12,677 nucleotides of DNA from Chloroflexota bacterium (GCA_022561095.1 JADFRV010000049.1:1-12677), one strand, 5' to 3'. Positions 1-6,873 are shown, counted from the stretch's first letter. Program-made: numbers and translations. Notes: generated from the letters alone by a model not told the origin.

Positions 1-28
1 TGGTCGCATCACGAGGCGTCTGTCGTGA
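1..28 (+). CDS. 3' end of upstream gene, probably livM permease (partial)
   Basis: Reading the frame that starts at base 2 gives eight codons (GRITRRLS) and then TGA at 26-28. This stop overlaps the GTG start of the next gene in a GTGA arrangement, which indicates translational coupling. In branched-chain amino acid ABC operons the gene before livG is normally the permease livM, so that is the best guess. Too few residues are visible to identify it by sequence. Confidence 0.35.
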
Positions 29-930
29 GTATGCCGCTGCTCGCCGTCGATCACGTGTTCAAGCGCTTTGGCGGCGTGGTCGCGCTCGACGGCGTCTCGA
101 TAGGGGTCGAGCCCGGGCAGATTCATGGCGTCATCGGCCCGAACGGCGCGGGCAAGACGACGCTCTTCAATGTCATCAATGGCATTTACGCGGCCAACGA
201 AGGCACGATTACCTTCAAGGGCCGAAAAATCACCAATCGTCCGGTCAACAAGATCGCCGCCCTGGGTCTCGGCCGGACCTTTCAGGTTGCGCGCGTGTTC
301 AACGAGATGAGCCTGTTGGACAACATGCTCGTTCCGTCGGTTGCGCAAGCCGTCTCGCGCCGGCAGGCACTGGGACGCGCCTTGGATCTCCTCGACTTCG
401 CTGGCCTGCTCGACCTCAAGGACCAGGTTGCGATCGAGGTTTCGGGCGGGCAGAAAAAGCTGCTCGAGTTCGTTCGCACCATGATGGCTGACCCCGACCT
501 CGTCCTCTTGGACGAACCTTTCGGCGGAATCAACCCGGCGCTGGTCGAGGAGACCCGCGAGCGCATGATCGAGGCCGGCCGCGCGCTGCGCCGGGCGGAG
601 GGCGAGGGCGCCCTGGCCGACGGCGGGGAGCATCACCTCCGTAGAGAGCACCTCGGAGGCGCGATCCAGCCAGCCCAGACGGGCCAGGCCTGCCGCTGCC
701 AGCACGGTGGCGTCGTACTTGCCGTCCTCCACCTTGCGGATGCGGGTGTCGACGTTGCCGCGGATGTCGGTGATGCGGAGGTCGGGGCGGGCGGCGAGGA
801 GCTGGGCGGCGCGACGGGGGCTGCCGGTGCCGACAACGGCGCCCTTGGGCAGCGCGGACAGGCTCGCACCGTCACGGGAGACGAGCACGTCGCGTACGTC
901 GGCCCGCTCCGTGACGGCGGCAACGGCTAG
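25..930 (+). CDS. livG: LivG-type branched-chain amino acid ABC ATPase, truncated and read through into hemC antisense
   Basis: Residues 1 to about 185 are the ATP-hydrolysing subunit of a branched-chain amino acid (HAAT family) importer. Visible motifs are Walker A GPNGAGKTT near residue 38, the Q-loop phenylalanine-glutamine in GRTFQ, the ABC signature VSGGQ and Walker B LVLLDEP. The expected continuation with the switch histidine (a TFLIVEHD-like motif) never comes. After about base 575 the frame reads the antisense of hemC down to the stop at 928-930, so only bases 25 to ~575 are real livG. The GTG at 25 has a GAGG eight bases upstream (13-16); ATG at 31 is the alternative start. The protein as it stands lacks the D-loop/H-loop end and should not work as an ATPase. 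The join is more likely an assembly or recombination break than a natural fusion. Confidence 0.8.
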   Translation: MSMPLLAVDHVFKRFGGVVALDGVSIGVEPGQIHGVIGPNGAGKTTLFNVINGIYAANEGTITFKGRKITNRPVNKIAALGLGRTFQVARVFNEMSLLDNMLVPSVAQAVSRRQALGRALDLLDFAGLLDLKDQVAIEVSGGQKKLLEFVRTMMADPDLVLLDEPFGGINPALVEETRERMIEAGRALRRAEGEGALADGGEHHLRREHLGGAIQPAQTGQACRCQHGGVVLAVLHLADAGVDVAADVGDAEVGAGGEELGGATGAAGADNGALGQRGQARTVTGDEHVAYVGPLRDGGNG

Positions 931-1203
931 GCCGTCGGTGGTGGCGGAAGGCATGTCTTTAAGGCTGTGCACAGCGACATCGATCTCGTTGTCGAGCAAG
1001 GCCCGCTCCAGCTCGACGATGAACACGCCGCGGCCGCCGATCTCGCTCAGGGACGCGCGTGACTTATCGCCGGCGGTGCGTATAGTCTGCACCTGGAGGT
1101 GGACGTCCGGGTGCGCCTTGCGGAGGGTATCGAGGGCTAGCTCAGTCTGGCGTTGTGACAGGCGGCTGCCACGGCTGCCGACGACGAAGAGGCGATCGGA
1201 CAC
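598..1203 (-). CDS. hemC: Porphobilinogen deaminase (hydroxymethylbilane synthase), 3'-truncated
   Basis: HemC polymerises four porphobilinogens into hydroxymethylbilane in the cytoplasm. The reading begins GSRGSRLSQRQTELA and contains the family motifs VHSLKDMP, VGTGSPRRAAQL, DIRGNVDTR, ATVLAAAGLARLGW and MLPAVGQGALA. About 201 residues match, against roughly 300-310 for the family. The whole third domain is absent, including the cysteine that carries the dipyrromethane cofactor, so this fragment cannot be an active enzyme. Homology stops at about base 600. The frame stays open to the window edge, but there it is only the antisense of livG. I chose the GTG at 1201-1203 because GGAGG lies eight bases upstream. 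It follows hemA after 20 bases, so it belongs to the same operon. Confidence 0.9.
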
Positions 1204-1211
1204 AACTTCAG

Positions 1212-1216
1212 CCTCC
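1212..1216 (-). promoter_or_regulatory. Shine-Dalgarno site for hemC
   Basis: On the minus strand GGAGG sits eight bases before the GTG at 1203. No ATG is available nearby in frame, so this site fixes the GTG as the hemC start. Confidence 0.75.
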
Positions 1217-1223
1217 GCGGGGG

Positions 1224-2504
1224 CTAGCGCCGTTTCCGTGAAGGGGTTGAACGAACCTCGAACAGGTCCTCCAGCGCCTCCATGTACAGACCCGTATCGG
1301 CGCCGTCCTTGAGCCGGGCGATGGGACGATCCAGCATCTTCTTGACGATGGCGCGGGTCATCGCCTCGATGCGGTCCCTCTGCTCATCGTCGAGGCCGGG
1401 CAGGCGGCGGAGGGTCCTCTCCAGCTCGCGGTCCCGGATCTCCTCGGCGCGCTCGCGGAGGGCGGCGATGACGGGGACGACGTCCAGTGAGCGCCACCAG
1501 TTCATGAACTCCTCGACCTCGTCCTCGACGTGGGCCTCCACCCGCAACACCTCGCGGCGGCGGCCGCGGAGGTTGGCGCGGGAGACGGCCTCAATGTCGT
1601 CGATGTCGAACAGGCGCACACCAGAAAGCTCGCGCACGGCTGGGTCGATGTCGCGGGGAACGGCGACGTCGAGGAGCAGGAGATCGTTCCCGTTGCGGTC
1701 GGCGGCGGCAGAGGCAACAGTCTCCGGTCGCAGGACAAACTCGCCGGCGCCGGTGCCGCTGATGACGATATCGCTCACCGCCAGGGCGCGCGGGAGGCGA
1801 GAGAAGGGTACAGTCTCGCCGCCAATCTTGCGGGCGAGGGCGGCGGCGCGCTGCGGGGTACGGTTGGTCACCAGTATGCGTTCCGCGCCGCTCTCGGCCA
1901 GGCTGTTGGCAGCCAGTTCGCCGGTGGAGCCGGCGCTAATGACCAGCACGGTCTTCCCATCCAGCGTGCCGACGGTCTGCCTGGCCAGGGCCACCGCGGC
2001 CGAACTGACAGAGACGGCGTAGCGGCCGATGTTGGTCTGGCTGCGGGCCCGCTTGCCCACCCTCAAAGCGGAGTGGAGGAGGCGAGAAAGCACGCCGTTG
2101 AGCGAACCGGCCTGGGTGGCGGCGGACATGGCGTCCCTGACCTGCCCCAGGATCTGTGACTCGCCCAGGACCATGGAGTCGATCCCGCAGGCGACGCGGA
2201 ACATATGCCGCACCGCCTCATCGTGACTGAGGAAGTAGGTCAGTCGGGGATGCAGCTGAGCGCCCTTGCAGGCCGCCAGGGCGTCCAGCAGGCGGTCCGC
2301 CTCGTGAGCGCCGCCGGCCGTAGTCGCGTACAGCTCGGTGCGGTTGCAGGTGGAGATGACAACAGCGTTGCCCAGCTCAGCGTGCAGCCGATTGAGGGCG
2401 TCCGGCAGATCCTCGGCGGAGAAGGCGACCTTCTCGCGCTCCTCTACCGGGGCAGTGCGGTGGTTCAGGCCGACACAGGTTACGACGAGCGCTTCGCGTT
2501 TCAT
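1224..2504 (-). CDS. hemA: Glutamyl-tRNA reductase
   Basis: HemA reduces glutamyl-tRNA(Glu) with NADPH to glutamate-1-semialdehyde, the first committed step of the C5 tetrapyrrole pathway. At 426 residues it is full length (E. coli about 418). The N-terminal catalytic domain shows VGLNHRTAPVEERE (from residue 11) and STCNRTE with the catalytic cysteine at position 53. GESQILGQVRDA follows near residue 113. The NADPH domain begins around residue 183 with a glycine-rich turn AGSTGEL, where most homologues have GAGxMG. The C-terminal part is a helical dimerisation domain rich in Arg and Glu. Its ATG overlaps the TGA of the upstream sirC-like gene by four bases (ATGA), so the two are translationally coupled. 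Glutamyl-tRNA reductase is commonly feedback-controlled by heme; nothing in the sequence shows this directly. Confidence 0.97.
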   Translation of the reverse strand: MKREALVVTCVGLNHRTAPVEEREKVAFSAEDLPDALNRLHAELGNAVVISTCNRTELYATTAGGAHEADRLLDALAACKGAQLHPRLTYFLSHDEAVRHMFRVACGIDSMVLGESQILGQVRDAMSAATQAGSLNGVLSRLLHSALRVGKRARSQTNIGRYAVSVSSAAVALARQTVGTLDGKTVLVISAGSTGELAANSLAESGAERILVTNRTPQRAAALARKIGGETVPFSRLPRALAVSDIVISGTGAGEFVLRPETVASAAADRNGNDLLLLDVAVPRDIDPAVRELSGVRLFDIDDIEAVSRANLRGRRREVLRVEAHVEDEVEEFMNWWRSLDVVPVIAALRERAEEIRDRELERTLRRLPGLDDEQRDRIEAMTRAIVKKMLDRPIARLKDGADTGLYMEALEDLFEVRSTPSRKRR

Positions 2505-3139
2505 CGCTCAGCCGCTGGCTCAAGCAGAGACCGCAGCAGCCTCTGCTTCGCCTCGTCGCGGCGTCCTTCGCCCAGCAGGCGCTTCAGATCCGCATCCAGG
2601 GCCGCGTTCCAAACGTCCGGGTCCACCTTCACCTCCCGATCGCGGAGCTCCTGCCGCACCTCGGCCGCCAGCTCCAGCATGAGGACATGCTCCTCGGTCA
2701 GGAACGCCTCCAGCTCCTCGCGCATCTTGCGGGCCATAGCCGGACTGCCAGCGCTGGTGGACACGGCCACGATGAGGTCACCCCGTTGGGCGATGCCGGG
2801 CATGATGAAGTCGCAGTTGGGGATATCGTCCACGGCGTTGACCCAGACGCCGCGCTCCCGGCCCTCCTTGGAGACGACGGCGTTGACGGAGCGGTCGTCG
2901 GTGCCGACGAAGGCGAGAGAGTAGCCCTCAAGGTCGCCGGGGGCGTACTCGCGCTCGAAGTGCTTGACCCGGCCCTGGTTGACCAGCGTCTCCAGCTCCG
3001 GATGGAGCTCCGGGCTGACTACGGTCACTTGGGCACCGGCGTCCACAAGACCTTTCACCTTCTGGAGCGCTACCTCACCGCCGCCGATTACCACTACCGG
3101 CTTACCAGCGATATCCAGGAAGACCGGGTAGTAGCGCAT
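2501..3139 (-). CDS. Precorrin-2 dehydrogenase / sirohydrochlorin ferrochelatase (CysG N-terminal/Met8p type)
   Basis: This cytoplasmic enzyme oxidises precorrin-2 to sirohydrochlorin with NAD+, and in many family members also inserts iron to make siroheme. The 212-residue protein has the family layout. It starts with YPVFLDIAGKPVVVIGGGEVA (Rossmann fold, residues 4-24), continues with TVVSPEL and has NAVDDIPNCDFIMPGI near 101-116. Asp104 aligns with the catalytic aspartate of CysG. A helical dimerisation region follows (AGSPAMARKMREEL, about 125 on). No uroporphyrinogen methyltransferase domain is fused, so cobA must be a separate gene. The gene starts six bases after the regulator's stop and overlaps hemA by four bases. 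The Shine-Dalgarno match is weak, which fits coupling to the regulator. It could be called sirC, cysG-N or hemA-linked ylnF. Confidence 0.92.
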   Translation of the reverse strand: MRYYPVFLDIAGKPVVVIGGGEVALQKVKGLVDAGAQVTVVSPELHPELETLVNQGRVKHFEREYAPGDLEGYSLAFVGTDDRSVNAVVSKEGRERGVWVNAVDDIPNCDFIMPGIAQRGDLIVAVSTSAGSPAMARKMREELEAFLTEEHVLMLELAAEVRQELRDREVKVDPDVWNAALDADLKRLLGEGRRDEAKQRLLRSLLEPAAER

Positions 3140-3145
3140 GCAGGT

Positions 3146-3808
3146 CTATCCGCTTACGGCCGTGGTCTTCGCTCCCTCGTAAGTCTCAGCGATGGCCAGG
3201 AGCACCTGGTCAGCCAGGTTGGAGAGGAGCTCCCACACTTCAACCGCCTCCTCGGCGGAGAGGTCGTTCTTCTGGGCCAGCTCCATAGCGGAGTCGTCCA
3301 ACCCCTTGCGGAAGAACGTGAAGGCCTCCACGGCATCGCGGATGCCGAGGTTATCGCGGACCAGTTCGCGGCCGTATTCGTGGCCGACCTCTCGCGCCTC
3401 GTCGATGAGGTGAGAGCGACGGGCACCCTTGGTCATGTATTCGGATACCAGGCCGACCAGCCGGCGGCCAAGAGGACGCAGCCGCTCACGGTCTTCTTCG
3501 GAGATGCTGGTGTACCAGGGAGCCTGAGGGCGGCCCTGGCTGAGGCGGCGGCGGATGCGGGTGAGCGCGAGCTGACCGAGGGAGCTGTAAGGCTCTCCTC
3601 CGCCTCCTCCGCGTCCAGCTACGAGGCCGTGCAGGTCTTCCTCCGAGAAGCGGCGGTGGCCGCCGGGAGTGCGGAAAGAGCGAACGTGACCGGCATCGGC
3701 CCAGCGCCTGAGAGTGGACTCGTTTACGCCTAGCAGTTTGCAAGCTTGGCCAAGGGTGATCCAACGGGTGGTGAATGACTCTGGGGTGTCACGAAAGCGA
3801 TTAGCCAC
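3146..3808 (-). CDS. MerR/BldC-type DNA-binding regulator with C-terminal RsbRD-like sensor domain
   Basis: This is the likely regulator at the head of the tetrapyrrole operon. Residues 17-62 form a MerR/excisionase-type winged helix-turn-helix (TLGQACKLLGVNESTLRRWADAG, then the wing RTPGGHRRFSEEDL). A glycine-rich hinge (GRGGGGGE, 65-72) follows. Residues ~105-205 are an all-helical domain resembling the N-terminal domain of RsbR/RsbRD-type stressosome proteins (LVGLVSEYMTKGA, EVGHEYGREL, FRKGLDDSAM). I see no cobalamin-binding domain of CarH/LitR type. The 220-residue protein starts at GTG 3806-3808, with GAGG seven bases upstream. The stop is six bases before the sirC-like gene. The HTH call is firm, the sensor-domain call moderate, and the regulated target and ligand are inferred. 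Confidence 0.82.
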   Translation of the reverse strand: MANRFRDTPESFTTRWITLGQACKLLGVNESTLRRWADAGHVRSFRTPGGHRRFSEEDLHGLVAGRGGGGGEPYSSLGQLALTRIRRRLSQGRPQAPWYTSISEEDRERLRPLGRRLVGLVSEYMTKGARRSHLIDEAREVGHEYGRELVRDNLGIRDAVEAFTFFRKGLDDSAMELAQKNDLSAEEAVEVWELLSNLADQVLLAIAETYEGAKTTAVSG

Positions 3809-3900
3809 GGGATAACCTCACTAAAACTGCACGAAAATCCGGATGGGGCGCTTTACAGCAATTCTACAATGCTAGCGTTTTTACGGTCAAGTGTCACGAA
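3786..3900 (-). repeat. Direct repeat TTCGTGACAC around the regulator promoter
   Basis: On the minus strand the ten-base word TTCGTGACAC occurs at 3891-3900, immediately upstream of the -35, and again at 3786-3795 inside the first codons of the regulator. Its first six bases recur at 3830-3835 (TTCGTG), all in the same orientation. Head-to-tail sites would suit a BldC-like MerR protein, which is known to bind direct repeats. Autoregulation is an inference. Confidence 0.35.
3861..3890 (-). promoter_or_regulatory. Sigma-70-type promoter of the regulator-sirC-hemA-hemC operon
   Basis: On the minus strand, -35 TTGACC (3885-3890) and -10 TAGAAT (3861-3866) are separated by 18 bases. A start around 3853 would leave a leader of roughly 45 bases before the GTG at 3808. 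The region is AT-richer than its surroundings. The -35 element is embedded in an inverted repeat and abuts a direct repeat, both listed separately. Confidence 0.7.
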
Positions 3901-3917
3901 TGCTGAAGGTCGTAAAA
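3879..3917. repeat. Inverted repeat TTTTACG...CGTAAAA over the -35 region
   Basis: TTTTACG at 3879-3885 and its exact complement CGTAAAA at 3911-3917 are separated by 25 bases. The left arm runs from the spacer into the -35 hexamer of the tetrapyrrole operon promoter, so a protein bound here would compete with RNA polymerase. The arms are perfect over seven bases; the function is inferred. Confidence 0.4.
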
Positions 3918-3926
3918 GATATCCCA

Positions 3927-5234
3927 TCAGCGTGCCCCATCTAGCGCCGCTTTAGTATAGGGCAGGAGCGTCGATTGCATATCCACCTGCGAATCTAGCC
4001 GCTTGCCCAGCCCACTCAGTAGCCCGGTTACCCTCATGATCAGCAGGAACTCTCGTGGTATCTCTACGATAGGGTTGGCGCGGATGGCGCGGGCCATGCG
4101 CTGGTTCCCTTCAGCGACGAGGTCGGGGTCGGCGTAGCCACGACCGGGCCGGCTGGACTCCATGAAGGCGCGGCCTATCGTCAGATAGGGCGCCGGGTCC
4201 TCGGCGCGCTTGGCGCGGAAGCCCAGATCGCGGAAGGCCTGGACCATCTCCGGGGCGTTGCCTGTGATCATAGCGTTGACCAGCTTCGCGTAGCCCAGGC
4301 GAAACTGGTCGTCCAGCTTGCGGCAGAGGCCGAAGTCCAGCATGACGAGCCGCGGGCCGGGCCGGACGAACAGGTTGCCGGGATGGGGATCGGCGTGGAA
4401 CATACCGTGGAGGAAGAGCTGCTCGCAGTAGGCGTCGTTCACGAGTTGCGCCACGGCCTGCAGGTCTATGCCGGCGGCCTGAAGGGAATCGATATCAGTG
4501 ATCTTGATGCCTTCAAGGAACTCCATGACGAGGACACGGCGGGTAGTGTACTCCCAGTAGATGCGGGGGACGATGATGTCGGCGCGGGAGGCGAAGTTCT
4601 GGGCTATGAGCTCCGCGTTGTGGCCTTCGTTGATGAAGTCCAGTTCCAACGGTACGTTGTGGCTCACCTCCTGGATGATGGGGCCGAAGTCCAGGTTACG
4701 CTCCAGGGCGGAGAGGATACGCAGGAGGAAGCGGATGCTGTCCAGGTCTGTCTGGACTACGTCCCAAATGCCGGGGTACTGGACTTTGACGGCCACGGTG
4801 CGGCCGTCCTTGAGCGTGGCCTTGTGGACCTGGGCGAGGGAGGCGGCGGCGATGGGCTCACGGTGAAAGTGGGAGAAGACATCGCTGAGGGGACGGCCGA
4901 GCTCACGGGTGACCCGGCGCTCGATTACCGCGAAGGGACGAGGCGGCACCTGGTCCTGGAGCCGTGAGAGGATGGAGACGTATTCATCGGGGATGAGGTC
5001 GGGGCGGGAGCCGATGATCTGGCCGAGCTTGATTAACAACCCCTGGTTCCGTACGGCGAGGTTGTAGAACTGGCGGGCCGACCAGGCGTGGTGAGCGCGA
5101 CGGCGGGCCGCCGCTTCGTCTTCGGGCAGGTTGAAGCGCTGCTGGCGGATGCTGACGGACTTGTAACCCAGGTAGATGCGGGCGGCCAGGGAGGAGACGG
5201 CGAAGTAGCGTCGGAAACGGTCTCGGGCGTTCAT
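3927..5234 (-). CDS. AarF/ABC1/UbiB-family atypical kinase
   Basis: Members of this protein-kinase-like family support ubiquinone or other quinone/lipid metabolism, probably as ATPases at the membrane. The 435-residue protein has the diagnostic KxGQ motif (KLGQ, residues 69-72) followed by RPDLIPDEYVSILSRLQDQVPP. It also has the alanine-rich nucleotide loop AAASLAQVHKA (129-139), lysine 150 in VAVKVQYPG, HADPHPGN (280-287) and the DFG motif at 300-302. All catalytic positions look intact. E. coli UbiB is longer and ends in two membrane helices; no clear pair is visible here, so it is closer to the short AarF/ADCK forms. It has no quinone-synthesis neighbours, so its exact substrate is open. 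It starts at ATG 5232-5234 with no good Shine-Dalgarno site. Confidence 0.92.
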   Translation of the reverse strand: MNARDRFRRYFAVSSLAARIYLGYKSVSIRQQRFNLPEDEAAARRRAHHAWSARQFYNLAVRNQGLLIKLGQIIGSRPDLIPDEYVSILSRLQDQVPPRPFAVIERRVTRELGRPLSDVFSHFHREPIAAASLAQVHKATLKDGRTVAVKVQYPGIWDVVQTDLDSIRFLLRILSALERNLDFGPIIQEVSHNVPLELDFINEGHNAELIAQNFASRADIIVPRIYWEYTTRRVLVMEFLEGIKITDIDSLQAAGIDLQAVAQLVNDAYCEQLFLHGMFHADPHPGNLFVRPGPRLVMLDFGLCRKLDDQFRLGYAKLVNAMITGNAPEMVQAFRDLGFRAKRAEDPAPYLTIGRAFMESSRPGRGYADPDLVAEGNQRMARAIRANPIVEIPREFLLIMRVTGLLSGLGKRLDSQVDMQSTLLPYTKAALDGAR

Positions 5235-5248
5235 AGGGGTACGATCCC

Positions 5249-5277
5249 ATTATGCCCACTCAGTCGTCGCCGGTCGA
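5249..5277 (-). promoter_or_regulatory. Possible promoter of the AarF/UbiB kinase gene
   Basis: Minus-strand -35-like TCGACC (5272-5277) and -10-like CATAAT (5249-5254) are 17 bases apart. Transcription would start about eight bases before the ATG at 5234. That would make a very short leader and would explain the lack of a Shine-Dalgarno site. Confidence 0.4.
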
Positions 5278-5313
5278 GGCGCGGACGACGGACTGTGGAG
5301 CGACCCCACGATG

Positions 5314-5343
5314 TTGACAATGGTACTCTGCTAAGCGGAGAAT
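5314..5343 (+). promoter_or_regulatory. Promoter of the sulfurtransferase gene
   Basis: A perfect -35 TTGACA (5314-5319) and a -10-like GAGAAT (5338-5343) are spaced by 18 bases. The leader to the ATG at 5402 would be about 50 bases and contains GAAGGG seven bases before the start. It is divergent from the kinase promoter within the same 167-base gap. Confidence 0.6.
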
Positions 5344-5401
5344 TAGTCATCGCCTCATCGTCCCCCTTACAAGCGTAGTAACAGGAAAGAAGGGTCACCT
5401 C

Positions 5402-6247
5402 ATGGCTGAGTACGCGAATCCCGATGTCCTTGTCTCCACCGACTGGGTGGCGCAGCACCTTGACGACCCCAACGTAAAGCTGGTGGAGGTAGACGTAGAT
5501 ACCGAAGCCTACGACCAGGGGCACATCAAGGGCGCCGTCGGCTGGAACTGGACCACCCAGCTCAACGATATCGTCCAGCGCGACATCCTGAGCCAGGCCG
5601 ACTTCGAAAAGCTCCTGTCGGAGAGCGGCATCAAGGCGGAGGACACGCTCATCCTGTACGGCGATAACAACAACTGGTTCGCCGCCTTCGCCTTCTGGCA
5701 GGCGAAGCTGAACGGCCACAAGGACGTCCGCCTGATGAACGGCGGGCGCAAGAAGTGGATCGAGGTCGAGAACCGCGAAACCACGACCGACAAGCCCTCC
5801 GTTGCCGCGACCAGCTACAAGGTGTCGCAGCGGGATGAGGCGGCGGTGCGGTCGTTGCAGCCCGACGTGCGCAAGTTCATGGACCAGAATGCGGGCAGCC
5901 TAGTTGACGTCCGCTCCCCCGCGGAGTTCACGGGCGAGATCATAGCACCGCCGGGCCTCCTGGAGACGGCCCAGCGGGGCGGCCACATCCCCGGAGCGGC
6001 CAACATCCCCTGGTCAAAGGCGGTGAACGACGATGGGACGTTCAAGAGCGCCGCTGAGCTCGCCGCCCTCTATGGGGGCGCGGGCGTGACCAAGGACAAG
6101 CCGACTATCGCCTACTGCCGCATCGGCGAGCGCTCCTCGCACACCTGGTTCGTCCTGAAGTATCTGCTGGGCTATCCGGAGGTGCGCAACTACGACGGGT
6201 CTTGGACGGAGTGGGGCAGTATGGTTGGCCAGCCGATCGAGAAATAA
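5402..6247 (+). CDS. Thiosulfate sulfurtransferase (tandem rhodanese)
   Basis: This enzyme transfers the sulfane sulfur of thiosulfate or another donor to cyanide or a thiol acceptor through a cysteine persulfide. At 281 residues it has the normal size for two rhodanese domains. The N-terminal domain (about 8-130) is catalytically silent: its active-site loop reads LYGDNNNWFA, with aspartate in place of cysteine. The C-terminal domain (about 150-275) has DVRSPAEF and the active loop CRIGERSSHTWFVL, with the nucleophile Cys239. The CRIGERS loop is the type seen in actinobacterial CysA/SseC-like and related sulfurtransferases. GAAGGG seven bases upstream supports the ATG at 5402. No sulfate-assimilation genes adjoin it, although the siroheme gene upstream on the other strand is a possible functional link. 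Confidence 0.94.
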   Translation: MAEYANPDVLVSTDWVAQHLDDPNVKLVEVDVDTEAYDQGHIKGAVGWNWTTQLNDIVQRDILSQADFEKLLSESGIKAEDTLILYGDNNNWFAAFAFWQAKLNGHKDVRLMNGGRKKWIEVENRETTTDKPSVAATSYKVSQRDEAAVRSLQPDVRKFMDQNAGSLVDVRSPAEFTGEIIAPPGLLETAQRGGHIPGAANIPWSKAVNDDGTFKSAAELAALYGGAGVTKDKPTIAYCRIGERSSHTWFVLKYLLGYPEVRNYDGSWTEWGSMVGQPIEK

Positions 6248-6277
6248 GGTCGGCGTGGAGCGTCCGGAGTTGAGCCG

Positions 6278-6295
6278 GGGCTTCTCCTCAAGCCC
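6278..6295 (+). terminator. Weak hairpin after the sulfurtransferase gene
   Basis: GGGCTT (6278-6283) and AAGCCC (6290-6295) form a perfect six-base stem around a six-base loop, 30 bases after the stop codon. No run of T follows, so it may be a weak terminator or attenuator, or stabilise the 3' end, before the next gene. Confidence 0.3.
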
Positions 6296-6319
6296 TCCTG
6301 GGCCTATCACCTGCGCGCG

Positions 6320-6691
6320 ATGACCGACGAAACAAATCCCTGGGCCCGAATCATATACTCGCGGGCGTTCGCGGCCGCCAACTCGGCGCTAGTTCAGATT
6401 CGATTCCACGCCGCCGTGCTGGATCGATACCGGGAGCAGGGCCTGGAGATCAAACGGACAGACACCGTGGGCCGTGTCAAGAAGCGCGGCGGCTGGTCGT
6501 TGGACTTCGGGATCGGCAAGAGTGACCTCACTATCCACACCGGCCTGGGCGGCCTGCTGCAAAACTTGCCGGAGCGGGAGCTGCAGCACTGGGCCGATCA
6601 CGTGGCCCAGTCCGACCTAAGCGAGAGCTTCTGCAAGATGCGTCTGCACCCCGGCAGTTGCATCGAAGACGGCGACCTGCGCGACTGGTGA
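6320..6691 (+). CDS. Conserved-looking hypothetical protein, 123 residues
   Basis: I do not recognise this family. The protein is soluble, with no signal peptide or membrane segment. The N-terminal half looks helical (WARIIYSRAFAAANSALVQI, then RFHAAVLDRYREQGLEI). A short strand-rich stretch follows (WSLDFGIGKSDLTIHTG). The C-terminal part has two cysteines (SFCKMRLHPGSC) and an acidic end. It follows the sulfurtransferase by 72 bases on the same strand and may share its transcript, with the 6278-6295 hairpin between them. The ATG at 6320 has no clear Shine-Dalgarno site. Balanced composition and the absence of a better overlapping frame favour a real gene. Confidence 0.6.
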   Translation: MTDETNPWARIIYSRAFAAANSALVQIRFHAAVLDRYREQGLEIKRTDTVGRVKKRGGWSLDFGIGKSDLTIHTGLGGLLQNLPERELQHWADHVAQSDLSESFCKMRLHPGSCIEDGDLRDW

Positions 6692-6745
6692 CATTCAGCG
6701 ACGAGGTTGGTCTGAAGGCCAGCGTTGTATCCCTTTGTTGCGTTA

Positions 6746-6764
6746 TGTGAACCCACTATTCACA
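6746..6764. promoter_or_regulatory. Perfect dyad TGTGAA-N7-TTCACA upstream of the GGDEF/HD-GYP gene
   Basis: Six-base perfect arms lie at 6746-6751 and 6759-6764, about 110 bases before the start at 6874. The half-sites resemble CRP/FNR-type TGTGA, but the spacing between TGTGA and TCACA is nine, not the six of a CRP site, so a CRP call is not supported. It is a candidate operator for an unknown dimeric regulator. The rest of the 182-base gap shows no convincing promoter hexamers. Confidence 0.35.
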
Positions 6765-6873
6765 CTGGGGCTGTAACAGGTAGCGTATTACCTTCCGTCT
6801 ATGGTGTTAGAAGCCGCGCGACCTGCATGGCAGTGATGACATACTTCAGAACCGGGGGCAGAGGTCTGAGTAC

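Noticed and set aside
25..930. A 301-residue protein read as a natural LivG fusion with a novel C-terminal domain
   Set aside because: Residues after about 190 are the exact antisense of hemC, whose own frame shows strong HemC motifs on the minus strand. The C-terminal part is not a domain.
6746..6764. A CRP binding site
   Set aside because: TGTGA and TCACA are nine bases apart instead of six, so it does not fit the CRP consensus.
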